A stretch of DNA of 64,000 nucleotides from Geobacter sp. (GCA_003574885.1 PJFC01000005.1:1-64000), one strand, 5' to 3'. Shown: positions 19,492 through 28,826, counted from the first letter of the stretch. The notes: generated by a model from the letters alone, not told the origin. Program-made: numbers and translations.

Positions 19492-20988
19492 ATGTCCGCA
19501 AAGCTGATTATACCCTCCTGTTGCGGCAGCAGGTGGACCACTCTGGGCTGGATAATCTTCTTCATCCTGCTGGTAAGCGTTCTCCAGTGGTATATCCCCT
19601 ATCCTCTGGACGATGACACTGCCTATCACTTCTCCGTAGGCCAACTAATGGCCAGAGACGGAATTCTCCACAGCTTCCCCTGGACCCGCTTCAGTTGGCA
19701 GTTTGACCATTATGCCGACAAGGAGTTCCTGTTTCACCTGCTTTTCGTGCCGCTGGGCGGCCTCGGCTTCGTCAACGCGTCGCGGGTTGTCGGCGTAATC
19801 GGGGGAGCCCTTGTGCTGACCACGCTCTATCTTGTCCTGCGAGACGAGCGGGTGAGGTATGCGGGCATCTGGGCGCTGCTTCCCCTTGGTGCAAGCGTGT
19901 TCGCCTACCGCTTTGCGCAGGTCAGGCCCCAACTGCTGTCGATCGCTCTTGCGCTGATCGTGCTCTGGGCGTATTCCCGAAACAGGTTGCGGATCCTGGC
20001 GGTCGCCGCATTCCTCTACCCCTTGACCTATGTTGCGTTCTGGCAGATTCCGCTGATCCTCGTTGTTGCTGTTGAAGTTGCACGCGTCTTTACCCGTGAA
20101 CGGTTCTGCTGGAAACCGGCGGCGACCCTGGTGGCCGGAATCATTGCCGGCGTTGCCCTTCACCCCAATGCATCCAACCTGTTGGCCATCAACTGGATCC
20201 ACATGGCCGATATCCTGCTGCGCAACGCCTGGGGGGCGAAGGTGGAGTTCAACATGGGGGAAGAATTCGATCCCTTTCCGTTGATCACCTGGGCACAGTA
20301 CCTGGCCGTAACGGTTCTGATGGCGGGCACCGCACTGTTGCTTGCCTGGCGTGAGCGTACAAAGGATTCGTTTCCCCTTGCGTGTGCGCTGGCCATGCTG
20401 ATTTTCTGGCTGCTGACCATGAGAACTATCCGCTTCCTGGAATATTTCGTTCCCCTTTCCTCCTTGGCACTGGCGGTAGCTACCCGCTCCCTAGCACTAA
20501 GATTTCTTGCGCCGTCACTTCTGGGGATTTCACTGTTCTATACTCTGACAACAGGGACAATCCCCTACCGGAATCTTGCTTCCTATGATCTTAAAAACTG
20601 GTACATGGAGCCGGATGTGGCAAGGATTTTCGCCCGGGAAATTCCTGTCGGGGCGAAGGTGTTCACGACTGGCTGGGAGTATACGGGGAGTCTGCTGCTG
20701 AATCTGCCGGACCGGTATTACATGGTCGCTCTCGACCCGACCCTTCTCTACAAGCGAGACCCGCTCCTCTATGACGTGTGGTACCGTACCCTGCTCGATG
20801 CCCCGGCCGATTCGGCGCAGATTGTCCGCACCCGCTTCGACAGCCGGTTCGTGGTTGCCCAGGATTACCAGCCACTCTGGCCGTTCTTTTCTGCCCTTCA
20901 GTCAGACCCGACGGTCAGGCTCCTCTTTGCCAATGGAAAGTGGCTGCTCTTCGATCTGGGTGAGCAGCGTCCGGTAACGGGGAGCTAA
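19492..20988 (+). CDS. Polytopic membrane protein, GT-C-like, paralogue 2
   Basis: 498 residues from the ATG at 19492, which has AAGGA four bases upstream; an in-frame ATG at 19477 is the alternative. It matches the previous gene along its length: YPLDDDTAYHFSVGQ, WQFDHYADKEFLFH, AFWQIPLILVV, WIHMADILLRNAWGAKVEFN. The pair arose by tandem duplication and has diverged well beyond recent copying. Conserved acidic residues in the first extracytoplasmic loop and the conserved WxxxDILxRNAWGxKVEFN segment are the best candidates for an active site. No enzymatic assignment is possible from sequence alone. Confidence 0.65.
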   Translation: MSAKLIIPSCCGSRWTTLGWIIFFILLVSVLQWYIPYPLDDDTAYHFSVGQLMARDGILHSFPWTRFSWQFDHYADKEFLFHLLFVPLGGLGFVNASRVVGVIGGALVLTTLYLVLRDERVRYAGIWALLPLGASVFAYRFAQVRPQLLSIALALIVLWAYSRNRLRILAVAAFLYPLTYVAFWQIPLILVVAVEVARVFTRERFCWKPAATLVAGIIAGVALHPNASNLLAINWIHMADILLRNAWGAKVEFNMGEEFDPFPLITWAQYLAVTVLMAGTALLLAWRERTKDSFPLACALAMLIFWLLTMRTIRFLEYFVPLSSLALAVATRSLALRFLAPSLLGISLFYTLTTGTIPYRNLASYDLKNWYMEPDVARIFAREIPVGAKVFTTGWEYTGSLLLNLPDRYYMVALDPTLLYKRDPLLYDVWYRTLLDAPADSAQIVRTRFDSRFVVAQDYQPLWPFFSALQSDPTVRLLFANGKWLLFDLGEQRPVTGS

Positions 20989-21267
20989 GGATGAGGAGCG
21001 GAATCTCTGCTTATCTGGTTCATACTCGTGAGCACGTTTGTGGGGCTCAGTTTGATGAACCGACTGGATGTGGGGGTCCGCTACCCGTTGCCGGCGTAGC
21101 CATTATTGTGCTATCTTTAAGTCACTGTTTTGCGGACTGCTTCGACCGTAAGTGCTGATGGACGGTGCTACTGACGGTGCTAACCCCCTTGGTTTGCTTG
21201 GAGCCACAGAGAGCAGGGTGGCAATTCAATCATGATTTTTCGCATCAGGTAAAGGGAAGGGGATTCG

Positions 21268-22893
21268 GTGGAGATTGGCAGGAAAACCGTAATTTCAAGC
21301 GCTGTTGCGGCGGGATTGATCACTCTGCTGGTTTACCTCCGGGCGCTCACCTGCGGGTTCGTCAACTTTGATGATCCCTTCTATGTTGTGCAAAATTTCG
21401 ATATACGGCATCTCGACGGGAGCCTTTTCGCTAAGGCGTTCACCACGCCTTTCGTTGAATTATGGATGCCGCTTACCTGGATTTCCCTTGCCATTGACTA
21501 TCATTTCTGGGGCTTGAATCCGGCGGGGTACCACCTGACGAATATCCTTCTCCATGCCGTCAATACGGGGCTGGTGGTACTCATCACCGACAGGCTCTGC
21601 AGGGAAAGGTTCGTTGCGTCCGGCGGTCCCCGGTACCTATATCCCGGTATGTTGCTCCTGGCGGGGCTTCTGTTCGGCATTCACCCGCTGCGGGTAGAGT
21701 CGGTAGCCTGGGTTGCGGAGAGAAAGGATGTCCTGAACGGGGTGTTTTCCCTTGGCTCGATCCTCTGTTACTTGCGGTACGTGCAACTGAGAGAAGCGGA
21801 GAGCAGAGATGCTGCTGTCTGTTCATACGCGTTATCCCTGGTTTTTCTGTTGATGTCTTTGATGGCCAAACCGGTGAGCGTAGTCATACCTGCGATGCTT
21901 CTGGTGGCAGACTGGTACCCTCTGGGACGGTTGCGTCAGGGGAGATTCATGGCGGTGCTGCTGGAGAAGATCCCTTTTTTCGCTCTCTCGGCAGCATCTT
22001 CACTCCTGACCGTTTACTTCGCACGGCAGATACATATCATGGTACCGCAGAGCGACCTTTCCATTGTGCAGAGGTTCGTGCTGTCGGGTAATGCTGTTTT
22101 TGAATATTGCAGGATGCTGCTGTATCCGGTGGGACTCCTTCCTCTCTATCTGATACAGAAACCCATTCCTCTTGCGTTCGCAGTTGCAACAGCCCTGGTT
22201 GTCATCTTCACCTGCATCTGTCTGTATTTCGCGAGAAAGGCACCATGTCTCACGGCTACCTGGCTCTGTTTCCTCATTCCTCTGTTGCCCGTGCTGGCTT
22301 TTTTCCAAAATGGTGTTCAGGCTTTTGCCGCCCGCTATACCTATCTCCCGTCAGTGGTGCTCTGCGTTACGTCTGCTGCCATGATTGCCGAGGCTTACCG
22401 GTCGGTGGTGAAAGCCGGTCGTGAATATATGCGGTTTGTTATTACCGGATTTATGTTGATTCTTCTTTTGTGTTATGCGGGGATGACGGAACATCTCATC
22501 GGTTCGTGGAAAAACACTGAGACCCTCTGGACAAGGGTCATCAACATCAAACCGATCGGGAGAGCATTTTACTTCCGGGCAGAATATTACCTGGAGACCG
22601 GGAAGTATCAGGCTGCGGCTGAGGATCTGCTGATATCGATCCGCATTGCGGAGCGTGCGGGTAACCCGGAGGCGTTCAACCTCTATGCGCTTCGGGGAGA
22701 TGCACTGCGCAAAGCGGGGCGTCATGAGGAGTCGGTGCGGGATTTTACGGCTGCTATCGAGAGGTATCCGGAACTTAACTATTTCTATCACCGGGGACTT
22801 GCGCTGAAGGCAATGGGCAAAGGGAACGAGGCTGAAGAGGACTTCAGGCGAGCTGGCACGGCGACCGGTCCCCTCGAGTGGGTCAATTTGTAG
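21268..22893 (+). CDS. TMTC-like membrane protein with C-terminal TPRs, paralogue 1
   Basis: 541 residues from a GTG preceded by a purine-rich AAGGGAAGGGG. The N-terminal membrane half has the signature of bacterial TMTC-like proteins: FVNFDDPFYVVQN in the first loop, LTWISLAIDYHFWGLNPAGYH, then HPLRVESVAWVAERKDVLNG. Eukaryotic TMTC proteins are O-mannosyltransferases with TPR tails. Here about 120 C-terminal residues form two or three TPR-like helices (YFRAEYYLETGKYQAAAEDL, LRGDALRKAGRHEESVRDF). It is the first of three tandem paralogues. Likely membrane glycosyltransferase of the GT-C fold; acceptor unknown. Confidence 0.75.
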   Translation: MEIGRKTVISSAVAAGLITLLVYLRALTCGFVNFDDPFYVVQNFDIRHLDGSLFAKAFTTPFVELWMPLTWISLAIDYHFWGLNPAGYHLTNILLHAVNTGLVVLITDRLCRERFVASGGPRYLYPGMLLLAGLLFGIHPLRVESVAWVAERKDVLNGVFSLGSILCYLRYVQLREAESRDAAVCSYALSLVFLLMSLMAKPVSVVIPAMLLVADWYPLGRLRQGRFMAVLLEKIPFFALSAASSLLTVYFARQIHIMVPQSDLSIVQRFVLSGNAVFEYCRMLLYPVGLLPLYLIQKPIPLAFAVATALVVIFTCICLYFARKAPCLTATWLCFLIPLLPVLAFFQNGVQAFAARYTYLPSVVLCVTSAAMIAEAYRSVVKAGREYMRFVITGFMLILLLCYAGMTEHLIGSWKNTETLWTRVINIKPIGRAFYFRAEYYLETGKYQAAAEDLLISIRIAERAGNPEAFNLYALRGDALRKAGRHEESVRDFTAAIERYPELNYFYHRGLALKAMGKGNEAEEDFRRAGTATGPLEWVNL

Positions 22894-22997
22894 TGTATAT
22901 ACCAATCGTCCGGCGAAAAGCGGTGCAGAGTGCCAGATGTTTTGATGTACTGTGCTTATACGGCACATCGTGCAAAACCTGACATGGTGGAGATGCG

Positions 22998-24644
22998 GTG
23001 AGAGTTTACAGAAAGACCACGGCCATGTTGGCGCTTATAGCGGGGCTGATCTGCCTGCTAGTCTATTTGCGGGCGCTCTCCTGCGGGTTTGTTAACCTCG
23101 ACGACCCGGACTACGTGCTGAACAATCCGCTGATCCGGCAACTGGATGGTGAGTTGTTTCGTGCGGCATTCACCCAGGCACATGTGGGGTGGTGGATGCC
23201 GCTGACCTGGATTTCCCTTGCGGTGGACTATCACTTCTGGGGGCTGAATCCGGTCGGCTACCACCTGACCAATATTCTGCTGCATACCGTCAATACCGGA
23301 CTGGTCGTTCTCATTGCCGACCGCCTCTACCGGCATGCACTGCCGGAGTCGCTCCGGAAGGGGAATCACCGCCTTCTCTATCCGGCGACCCTGCTGCTGG
23401 CCGGCCTCCTCTTCGGACTGCACCCGTTACGGGTAGAGTCGGTGACGTGGGTGACGGAGCGCAAGGATGTTCTGAACGGCCTGTTTTCGCTGGGGGCCGT
23501 CGTCTGCTACCTGCGCTATGCTGAACGGGCACGGGAGAGCAAGGGAGCGGGCAGGCTGTACGTTGCCTCCCTGGGGTTCTTTATCTGTTCGTTGATGGCC
23601 AAGTCGGTAAGTGTTGTGCTTCCGGTGATGCTGCTGGTGCTGGACTGGTACCCCCTGGGGCGCTGGCGGCAGGGGGTACCAGTCCGGCAATTGCTGGGTG
23701 AAAAACTTCCCTTTCTGGTCCTGTCGCTGTTGATGTCGGCGGCAACCATGTATTTCACGGCACAGACCCAGTACCTCGTTTCCTACGACATCTTCCCGTT
23801 CTCGCAGCGGTTGGTCGTTTCTGGTACGGCGATTGTCGAGTACTGTCGTCTGCTACTGGTACCGGTAGGGATCATTCCGCTGTTCATGATTCCCGATCCG
23901 ATACCGTTTGACTATACCGTCAAGGCGATTGTTGCTGGCGTCATTTGCATCGGCATCTATCTCGGCCGAAAACATGTCTGGCTGCCGGCAACCTGGCTGA
24001 CCTTCATCTTCCCTCTGCTGCCCGTGTTGGCGTTCTTTCAGAATGGCGATCAGGCCTATGCTGCCCGCTTTACCTATCTTCCGTCGCTGGGGCCGAGTAT
24101 TGCCGCTGCCGGTCTGCTGGCTGTCGGATACGGGAGGTTGGCGCGATTGTCCCGCTGGGGTGGTGGGCTGTTGGTCACTGCGATCATGGTGCTGCTCATG
24201 TGGTATGCCGGCATGACGCTCCGGCTCATTGCCGTCTGGGACAATCCGGGAACACTCTGGTCGAGGGTGATCGCTGTTGAGCCGGGGGCCCAGGCCTACA
24301 AGGAACGGGGCGTCTACCATTACAATACTGGCAACCATGCCGCAGCGGTGGACGATTTCACGCAGGCGATCAGTCTCGTAACGAGCGTCTGGCGACCGTA
24401 CGTCTACAATCTTTACGCGTATCGTGGCGAGGCATTGTGGGCGGCGGGACGTTATAGCGAGGCGATACAGGACCTTACTGCGGCAATCGACCTCAATCCG
24501 CGACCGTCGTATTACCACTATCGCGGACTTTCCTTGCAGGCGTTGGGCCGGGGACAGGATGCCGCCGAAGATTTCCGTCGCGCCGGGCCGGCTCCGGGGT
24601 CGATCGACTGGTACTGGGATGCACGTAAAGACAACAAAAAATAG
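22998..24644 (+). CDS. TMTC-like membrane protein with C-terminal TPRs, paralogue 2
   Basis: 548 residues from GTG 22998, with GGTGGAGA upstream. It keeps every landmark of its neighbours: FVNLDDPDYVLNN, AHVGWWMPLTWISLAVDYHF, HPLRVESVTWVTERKDVLNG, and a tail with TPR-like units (ERGVYHYNTGNHAAAVDDF, YRGEALWAAGRYSEAIQDL). Its 3' end overlaps the likely start of the third paralogue by 26 bases, so the two are probably translationally coupled. Retention of three copies suggests distinct acceptors or sugars, though dosage is also possible. Confidence 0.75.
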   Translation: MRVYRKTTAMLALIAGLICLLVYLRALSCGFVNLDDPDYVLNNPLIRQLDGELFRAAFTQAHVGWWMPLTWISLAVDYHFWGLNPVGYHLTNILLHTVNTGLVVLIADRLYRHALPESLRKGNHRLLYPATLLLAGLLFGLHPLRVESVTWVTERKDVLNGLFSLGAVVCYLRYAERARESKGAGRLYVASLGFFICSLMAKSVSVVLPVMLLVLDWYPLGRWRQGVPVRQLLGEKLPFLVLSLLMSAATMYFTAQTQYLVSYDIFPFSQRLVVSGTAIVEYCRLLLVPVGIIPLFMIPDPIPFDYTVKAIVAGVICIGIYLGRKHVWLPATWLTFIFPLLPVLAFFQNGDQAYAARFTYLPSLGPSIAAAGLLAVGYGRLARLSRWGGGLLVTAIMVLLMWYAGMTLRLIAVWDNPGTLWSRVIAVEPGAQAYKERGVYHYNTGNHAAAVDDFTQAISLVTSVWRPYVYNLYAYRGEALWAAGRYSEAIQDLTAAIDLNPRPSYYHYRGLSLQALGRGQDAAEDFRRAGPAPGSIDWYWDARKDNKK

Positions 24645-26241
24645 CACGGCGCATGTGGCGCTGGTTGCCGGCTTGATTTGCCTGCTGGTCTATCTTCGGG
24701 CACTCGGGTGCGGCTTCGTCAATTGGGACGATCAGGACTATATCCTTAACAATGCAGCCATCAGGAGCCTCGACGCAAACCTGGTTACCTGGGCGTTCAC
24801 TAACCATGTCGTTGGTTGGTGGATGCCGCTGACCTGGCTGTCGTTTGCGCTTGACTACCATTTCTGGGGGCTTAATCCGCTTGGGTACCACCTGACGAAC
24901 ATCGTCCTCCATGCAGTCAACACGGGACTGGTGGTTCTTATCGCAGCTCGCATCGGCAATTATACTGTTCCGGAGTCCGTTCCGGATTGCTCACGCTGGT
25001 TGACTACGGGTTCGTTGCTTCTGGGAGGGCTACTGTTTGGCATCCATCCGCTGCGGGTAGAATCGGTAGTCTGGGCGACGGAGCGCAAGGATGTTCTCAA
25101 CGGCCTCTTTTTTCTCGGGGCCATCCTCGCCTATCTGCGTTATGTGCGGAAACATGATACGGGGTCGCCGGGAGCGATGCGCGATTACCTCTTTGCAGTT
25201 GCCCTGTTCTGCTGTTCCCTGATGGCCAAGCAGGTAAGCGTCGTCATGCCCGTTATGCTGCTGGTTATGGATTGGTATCCGCTCGGGCGGTTGAGGCGCG
25301 TAGGGCTTCGAGCGGTACTTCTGGATAAGATTCCGTTCTTTGCTTTTTCTGTAGCCATGACGGTTTTTACGCTCACGATCGCCGTGCAGGACAACGTCCT
25401 GGCAAATCTGTCATTCGGACAGAGACTCGTCATCTCCGGCAATGCTGTCTTCGAGTATATGCGGCTCCTGCTGTATCCGGTTGGAATCATCCCGGTCTAC
25501 ATTATCCCCCAGCCCATTCCGGTGGCCTATACCGCGAAAACGGTTGTTGTCATGCTTGTCTGCGTCGGGATTGTTGCCAGCTGGAAGAGGGCGTGGCTCC
25601 CGTCACTCTGGCTCTGTTTTCTGCTGCCATTAGTGCCGGTGCTTGCCTTCACCCAGAACGGGATTCAAGCCTTTGCGGCCCGATTTACCTATCTTCCGTC
25701 CGTGGCCCCGGCCATAGCGGCTGCACTGGTGCTCATTGTCTTCTGTCGGAAACTTGTTGGTGAGGTGGGTAGAGGGAAGCAGTTATTCGTCATGGGTCTG
25801 CTGGCGATGGTGCTGATGATTTACGGAGTGACGACGCAGCGTCTCATCGGGGTATGGCACAACTCGGGAACGTTCTGGACCCGGGTGATCGAGTATCAGC
25901 CCTTTGACAGGGCATTTTTTTATCGGGGCCTGTTTTATGTGGATGAGGGGAACTATCAGGCTGCAGTGACCGACTATACAACGAGCCTGGCATTGGCTCT
26001 GTCAGATGGTTTTCCCGAGGCGTTCAATATCTATGCGTTTCGTGGAGAGGCGTTTGCCAAGGCCGGACAATATACGGATGCCGTGGCTGATTTCACGAAT
26101 GCCATTGAACGTTCTCCACAGCCGCTCTATTTTTATCACCGTGGACTGGCGTTACAGGCACAGGGGAGGATGGCGGACGCTGCAGCTGATTTCCGGCGTG
26201 CCGGTCAGGCTCAGGGCCAGATGCGTTGGTTCCCGCAATAG
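24619..26241 (+). CDS. TMTC-like membrane protein with C-terminal TPRs, paralogue 3
   Basis: I place the start at ATG 24619, giving 540 residues that line up with the 541- and 548-residue paralogues. A longer open frame back to 24424 only adds an Arg-rich sequence that is a shadow of the upstream gene. Landmarks are FVNWDDQDYILNN, NHVVGWWMPLTWLSFALDYH, HPLRVESVVWATERKDVLNG, and TPR-like YRGLFYVDEGNYQAAVTDY and FRGEAFAKAGQYTDAVADF. It closes the glycosylation-type cluster, followed by about 200 bases without a gene. Confidence 0.75.
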   Translation: MHVKTTKNSTAHVALVAGLICLLVYLRALGCGFVNWDDQDYILNNAAIRSLDANLVTWAFTNHVVGWWMPLTWLSFALDYHFWGLNPLGYHLTNIVLHAVNTGLVVLIAARIGNYTVPESVPDCSRWLTTGSLLLGGLLFGIHPLRVESVVWATERKDVLNGLFFLGAILAYLRYVRKHDTGSPGAMRDYLFAVALFCCSLMAKQVSVVMPVMLLVMDWYPLGRLRRVGLRAVLLDKIPFFAFSVAMTVFTLTIAVQDNVLANLSFGQRLVISGNAVFEYMRLLLYPVGIIPVYIIPQPIPVAYTAKTVVVMLVCVGIVASWKRAWLPSLWLCFLLPLVPVLAFTQNGIQAFAARFTYLPSVAPAIAAALVLIVFCRKLVGEVGRGKQLFVMGLLAMVLMIYGVTTQRLIGVWHNSGTFWTRVIEYQPFDRAFFYRGLFYVDEGNYQAAVTDYTTSLALALSDGFPEAFNIYAFRGEAFAKAGQYTDAVADFTNAIERSPQPLYFYHRGLALQAQGRMADAAADFRRAGQAQGQMRWFPQ

Positions 26242-26438
26242 GAGAGTTGGATCATTGAACGCTCTCCTTGTCTAAACATTTAATATCTAAGGGGAGAATG
26301 ATTAAGGGGGGACACATCTGTCGTCATACTGGCCGTATTTTCAAGTACAACTTGTTGCGGTTTCGTCAATTTGAACGGTTTCAGATTGTCGGAACAGCAA
26401 TCGATTTCAACTATAGTGGGAGGATTGGGAGGATATAA

Positions 26439-27449
26439 ATGAAAAACCTTATATTTTTTACGGCAATGGTTATGGTAGCAATCAGCATTACAGCATATGC
26501 GAAGGATGTGACTACCAGCGTTGAGGATATGAAGGCCGATCTTGGCGGGCCGACACAGCAAAAGAAAAACAACGGCAAGGTCCTCAAATGCGTGCATAGA
26601 GGGACGAAGCAAGTGACCATATCTTTCGACGGCGAGTCAACTGCCTATAAAGCGATGTATCTCAACTGTCGGGAAAATGGGACGGTGCGGGACGGCATTT
26701 TTGAAATCATAAAGAAAGGGGATGCCGTGGTGGCAAATACTGCCAAACGTTCCGTGAATGGTGAACTGTTTGATGCGGTGCTTGCTAACGAGATTGGGAA
26801 GGTTAAAACACTTCTCAAAAAGAAGGCGGATGTCAATTATTCGGAGAGCATAAGCAAGGCCAAAGGTGGTGCCATAGATGAATGGACGCCGCTCATGTCT
26901 GCCGTCATGAACGAAAATATCGAGATGGTTAAGCTGCTTGTCGGAGCCGGAGCCTGGGTGAACTACATGAACAGCGAAGTAGTCAATGCCCTGTGGTTGG
27001 CGGCTAACAAGGGGAATCTCGCCATTGTAAAATACCTGGTAAAGAACGGGGCGTATATCGATAACCAAGGGGTTGATGACATGACACCTCTTATGATAGT
27101 TGCAATCAACGGGAATCATGCAATCACTGAATTTTTGGTCAAATCAAAGGCACGTTTGAATTTGAAGCACAAGGATGGGGACAGTGCGTTGATGTTTGCC
27201 GTATCACGCGGACGCACGGATATTGCGGAATTTCTTATAGATTCGGGAGCGGATGTAAACATTCAAAACAAGTATGGCATTACTGCTTTGATAATTGCCT
27301 CTGTGGAGGGAAATTCTGGAATTGTGGAAAAGCTGGTAAACAGCAAGGCCGATCAGACCTTGAAAACCGATTTTGGAAAAACGGCGTTGGAAATCGCAAC
27401 CGCCAAGGGTCATACAAAGATAGTTGAACTGCTTACGCAGCACCGGTAG
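26439..27449 (+). CDS. Exported ankyrin-repeat protein
   Basis: 336 residues from ATG 26439 after GGGAGGAT. A signal peptide (MKNLIFFTAMVMVAISITAYA) is followed by about 80 residues without repeats. From residue about 105 there are roughly six ankyrin repeats with the usual helix-loop wording (TPLMSAVMNENIEMVKLLVGAG, then NALWLAANKGNLAIVKYLVKNG, TPLMIVAINGNHAITEFLV, and so on). Periplasmic ankyrin proteins usually bind protein partners; the partner is unknown. It is transcribed with the downstream genes' strand but separated from them by more than 400 bases. Confidence 0.85.
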   Translation: MKNLIFFTAMVMVAISITAYAKDVTTSVEDMKADLGGPTQQKKNNGKVLKCVHRGTKQVTISFDGESTAYKAMYLNCRENGTVRDGIFEIIKKGDAVVANTAKRSVNGELFDAVLANEIGKVKTLLKKKADVNYSESISKAKGGAIDEWTPLMSAVMNENIEMVKLLVGAGAWVNYMNSEVVNALWLAANKGNLAIVKYLVKNGAYIDNQGVDDMTPLMIVAINGNHAITEFLVKSKARLNLKHKDGDSALMFAVSRGRTDIAEFLIDSGADVNIQNKYGITALIIASVEGNSGIVEKLVNSKADQTLKTDFGKTALEIATAKGHTKIVELLTQHR

Positions 27450-27877
27450 CAGGTGTAACTCACTCTTTATTCGCAGCATCTCATGCTGCTGCTCTAATCG
27501 AACCGCTGATGGGTTCGAAGACATGTGCAGCCTCCTCCTTGCGTATCAGAAGGCCCATCCCGAATTCCGGGAGACCGGCGAAGTGATGCTTGCGGAGTGG
27601 GAGAACGGACTACAGAGTGTCGCGTGACCCCTCATTTTCGCTCTATCGTGGTCTGATGCATTGTTTTCATTGTCGAACCCTCTTTTTACAGCACATTATC
27701 CCGTGCTCTCCAATAATCAGACATTCCGCGCGATTAATATCAGTTCCATCGCTTTTCATATCTGTTGGAAAAACCGTAGCTGCCGAAAATAATCGCTTGG
27801 CCGAGCGCTCTCTGTAGTATAGTTGACAATCAAAGGCCGTTGTCTGAATTACTCGGTGGAGGGAGAGGAGGAACACA
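27450..27877. other. 428-base intergenic stretch, no convincing gene
   Basis: The only item that looks even slightly coding is a 34-codon frame at 27523-27627 (ending AEWENGLQSVA), without a good ribosome site; it may be a gene remnant. A small GCAGCAT/ATGCTGC hairpin lies near 27475. The last 30 bases hold the ribosome site (GGAGGGAGAGGAGG) of the next gene. Confidence 0.4.
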
Positions 27878-28669
27878 ATGGGAAAAATTGGGTGTTTTCT
27901 GGTTGCCGCTGTGCTCTTTTGTACGGCGACCACGGTTTTTGCCGAAGATGTCAGGACAGGAACAATCACCGGCAAGATGATGATCAAGAATGGTGGCCCG
28001 ATGGCAAACGGTGTCGTCTTCTTCTTCAATGAGGCTTCCGGGCCTCCACCGTCACCCGAAAAGTATTGGCGGGTGCCGGATGAGATTGTTGGTACCGATG
28101 GTGAGGGGAATTTCAAAGCGGTACTGCTGGAAGGAAAGTACTATCTGGGGGCAAGCAAGCGAAAATCGGGGCAGGAGGTTGGCCCTCCTCACGAAGGGGA
28201 TTACTTCCTCCCGGCGATGGAAGAAAAGGGTGTTCCCAAGACATACCGTGTGGAAAAAAGCAAGGCGACTGATATCGGTACCATAGCGGAAGCGGTTCCT
28301 TTTTCCCGGGCAACCATCAAGACCAAAAATGGTACTACCGCCATCGAAGGGACCATTACCGATGCTGACGAAAAACCTCTGGAAAGGGCCATGGTGTTTG
28401 CGTTCCTGACCCCTGCCATGGTGGGGAAACCTCTCTTCGTCTCCGAGCGGACGGGAAAGGACGGGAAATACCTTCTCCGGGTCAATCAAGGCGGGAATTA
28501 TTATCTCAAGATCAGGGAAGTGTATGGTGGCGGTGCACCGAAAGTAGGGGAGATTATGGGAGGGTACGGACAGGACAAGCCTGTCCCGGTGACCATAACA
28601 ACGGGGACCACCGTAAAGGGAATAGATATAAAAGGGGTACGCTTTCTCGGGCGCGGACCCAATAAGTAA
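27878..28669 (+). CDS. Exported protein with carboxypeptidase-regulatory-like domains
   Basis: 263 residues with a clear signal peptide (MGKIGCFLVAAVLF... ending VFA-EDV) and a strong purine-rich ribosome site. Two beta-sandwich units of the carboxypeptidase-regulatory type can be seen: residues about 28-105 (GTITGKMMIKNGGPMANGVV, then GNFKAVLLEGKYYLGA) and about 145-230 (IEGTITDADEKPLERAMVF, then GKYLLRVNQGGNYYLK). Such domains are non-catalytic and often mediate surface assembly. It lies just before the peptide gene at 28764 and resembles the protein at 31400, so the two may act together. Function unknown. Confidence 0.75.
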   Translation: MGKIGCFLVAAVLFCTATTVFAEDVRTGTITGKMMIKNGGPMANGVVFFFNEASGPPPSPEKYWRVPDEIVGTDGEGNFKAVLLEGKYYLGASKRKSGQEVGPPHEGDYFLPAMEEKGVPKTYRVEKSKATDIGTIAEAVPFSRATIKTKNGTTAIEGTITDADEKPLERAMVFAFLTPAMVGKPLFVSERTGKDGKYLLRVNQGGNYYLKIREVYGGGAPKVGEIMGGYGQDKPVPVTITTGTTVKGIDIKGVRFLGRGPNK

Positions 28670-28697
28670 TTTATACTCCATTCAAATCTTTCTGTAT

Positions 28698-28726
28698 TTA
28701 CCTTTGGCGTTCAGACATTGTATACT
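28698..28726 (+). promoter_or_regulatory. Candidate sigma-70 promoter for the VHPC peptide/GeoRSP unit
   Basis: TTTACC and TATACT are separated by exactly 17 bases, 38 bases before the peptide start codon. The -10 matches five of six consensus bases; the -35 is weak. Placement right after the upstream gene fits a new transcription unit starting with the peptide. Confidence 0.4.
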
Positions 28727-28763
28727 GGCATCGATAACGATGAAGAGGAGGTACTCCCAAGCG

Positions 28764-28826
28764 ATGAAAAGAAAAAAGTATGTCAGCCCAAGAATTGTGG
28801 CGAATGCCGTGGTACATCCCTGCTGA
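28764..28826 (+). CDS. 20-residue YxxP...VHPC peptide, candidate RiPP precursor (divergent form)
   Basis: Encodes MKRKKYVSPRIVANAVVHPC. A strong AGGAGGT lies 12 bases upstream, rather far, but no better start exists. Aligned without gaps to the peptides at 13454 and 47414 it keeps M-K at positions 1-2, Tyr6, Pro9, Val12, Ala15, and Val17-His18-Pro19-Cys20, while its DNA is quite different. Length and the C-terminal VHPC are exactly conserved. It is followed 20 bases later by a terminator, then by a co-directional gene series that contains the PqqD-like, radical SAM and SPASM genes. I read it as the cognate precursor of that maturation system. Translation and modification are inferred. Confidence 0.7.
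   Translation: MKRKKYVSPRIVANAVVHPC

Noticed and set aside
24424-24618. N-terminal extension of the third TMTC-like protein
   Set aside because: It overlaps the coding region of the second paralogue in another frame and is Arg-rich shadow sequence. Paralogue length supports ATG 24619.
27505-27525. tRNA T-arm-like sequence (GGGTTCGAA)
   Set aside because: No acceptor stem, D-arm or anticodon arm could be built around it.
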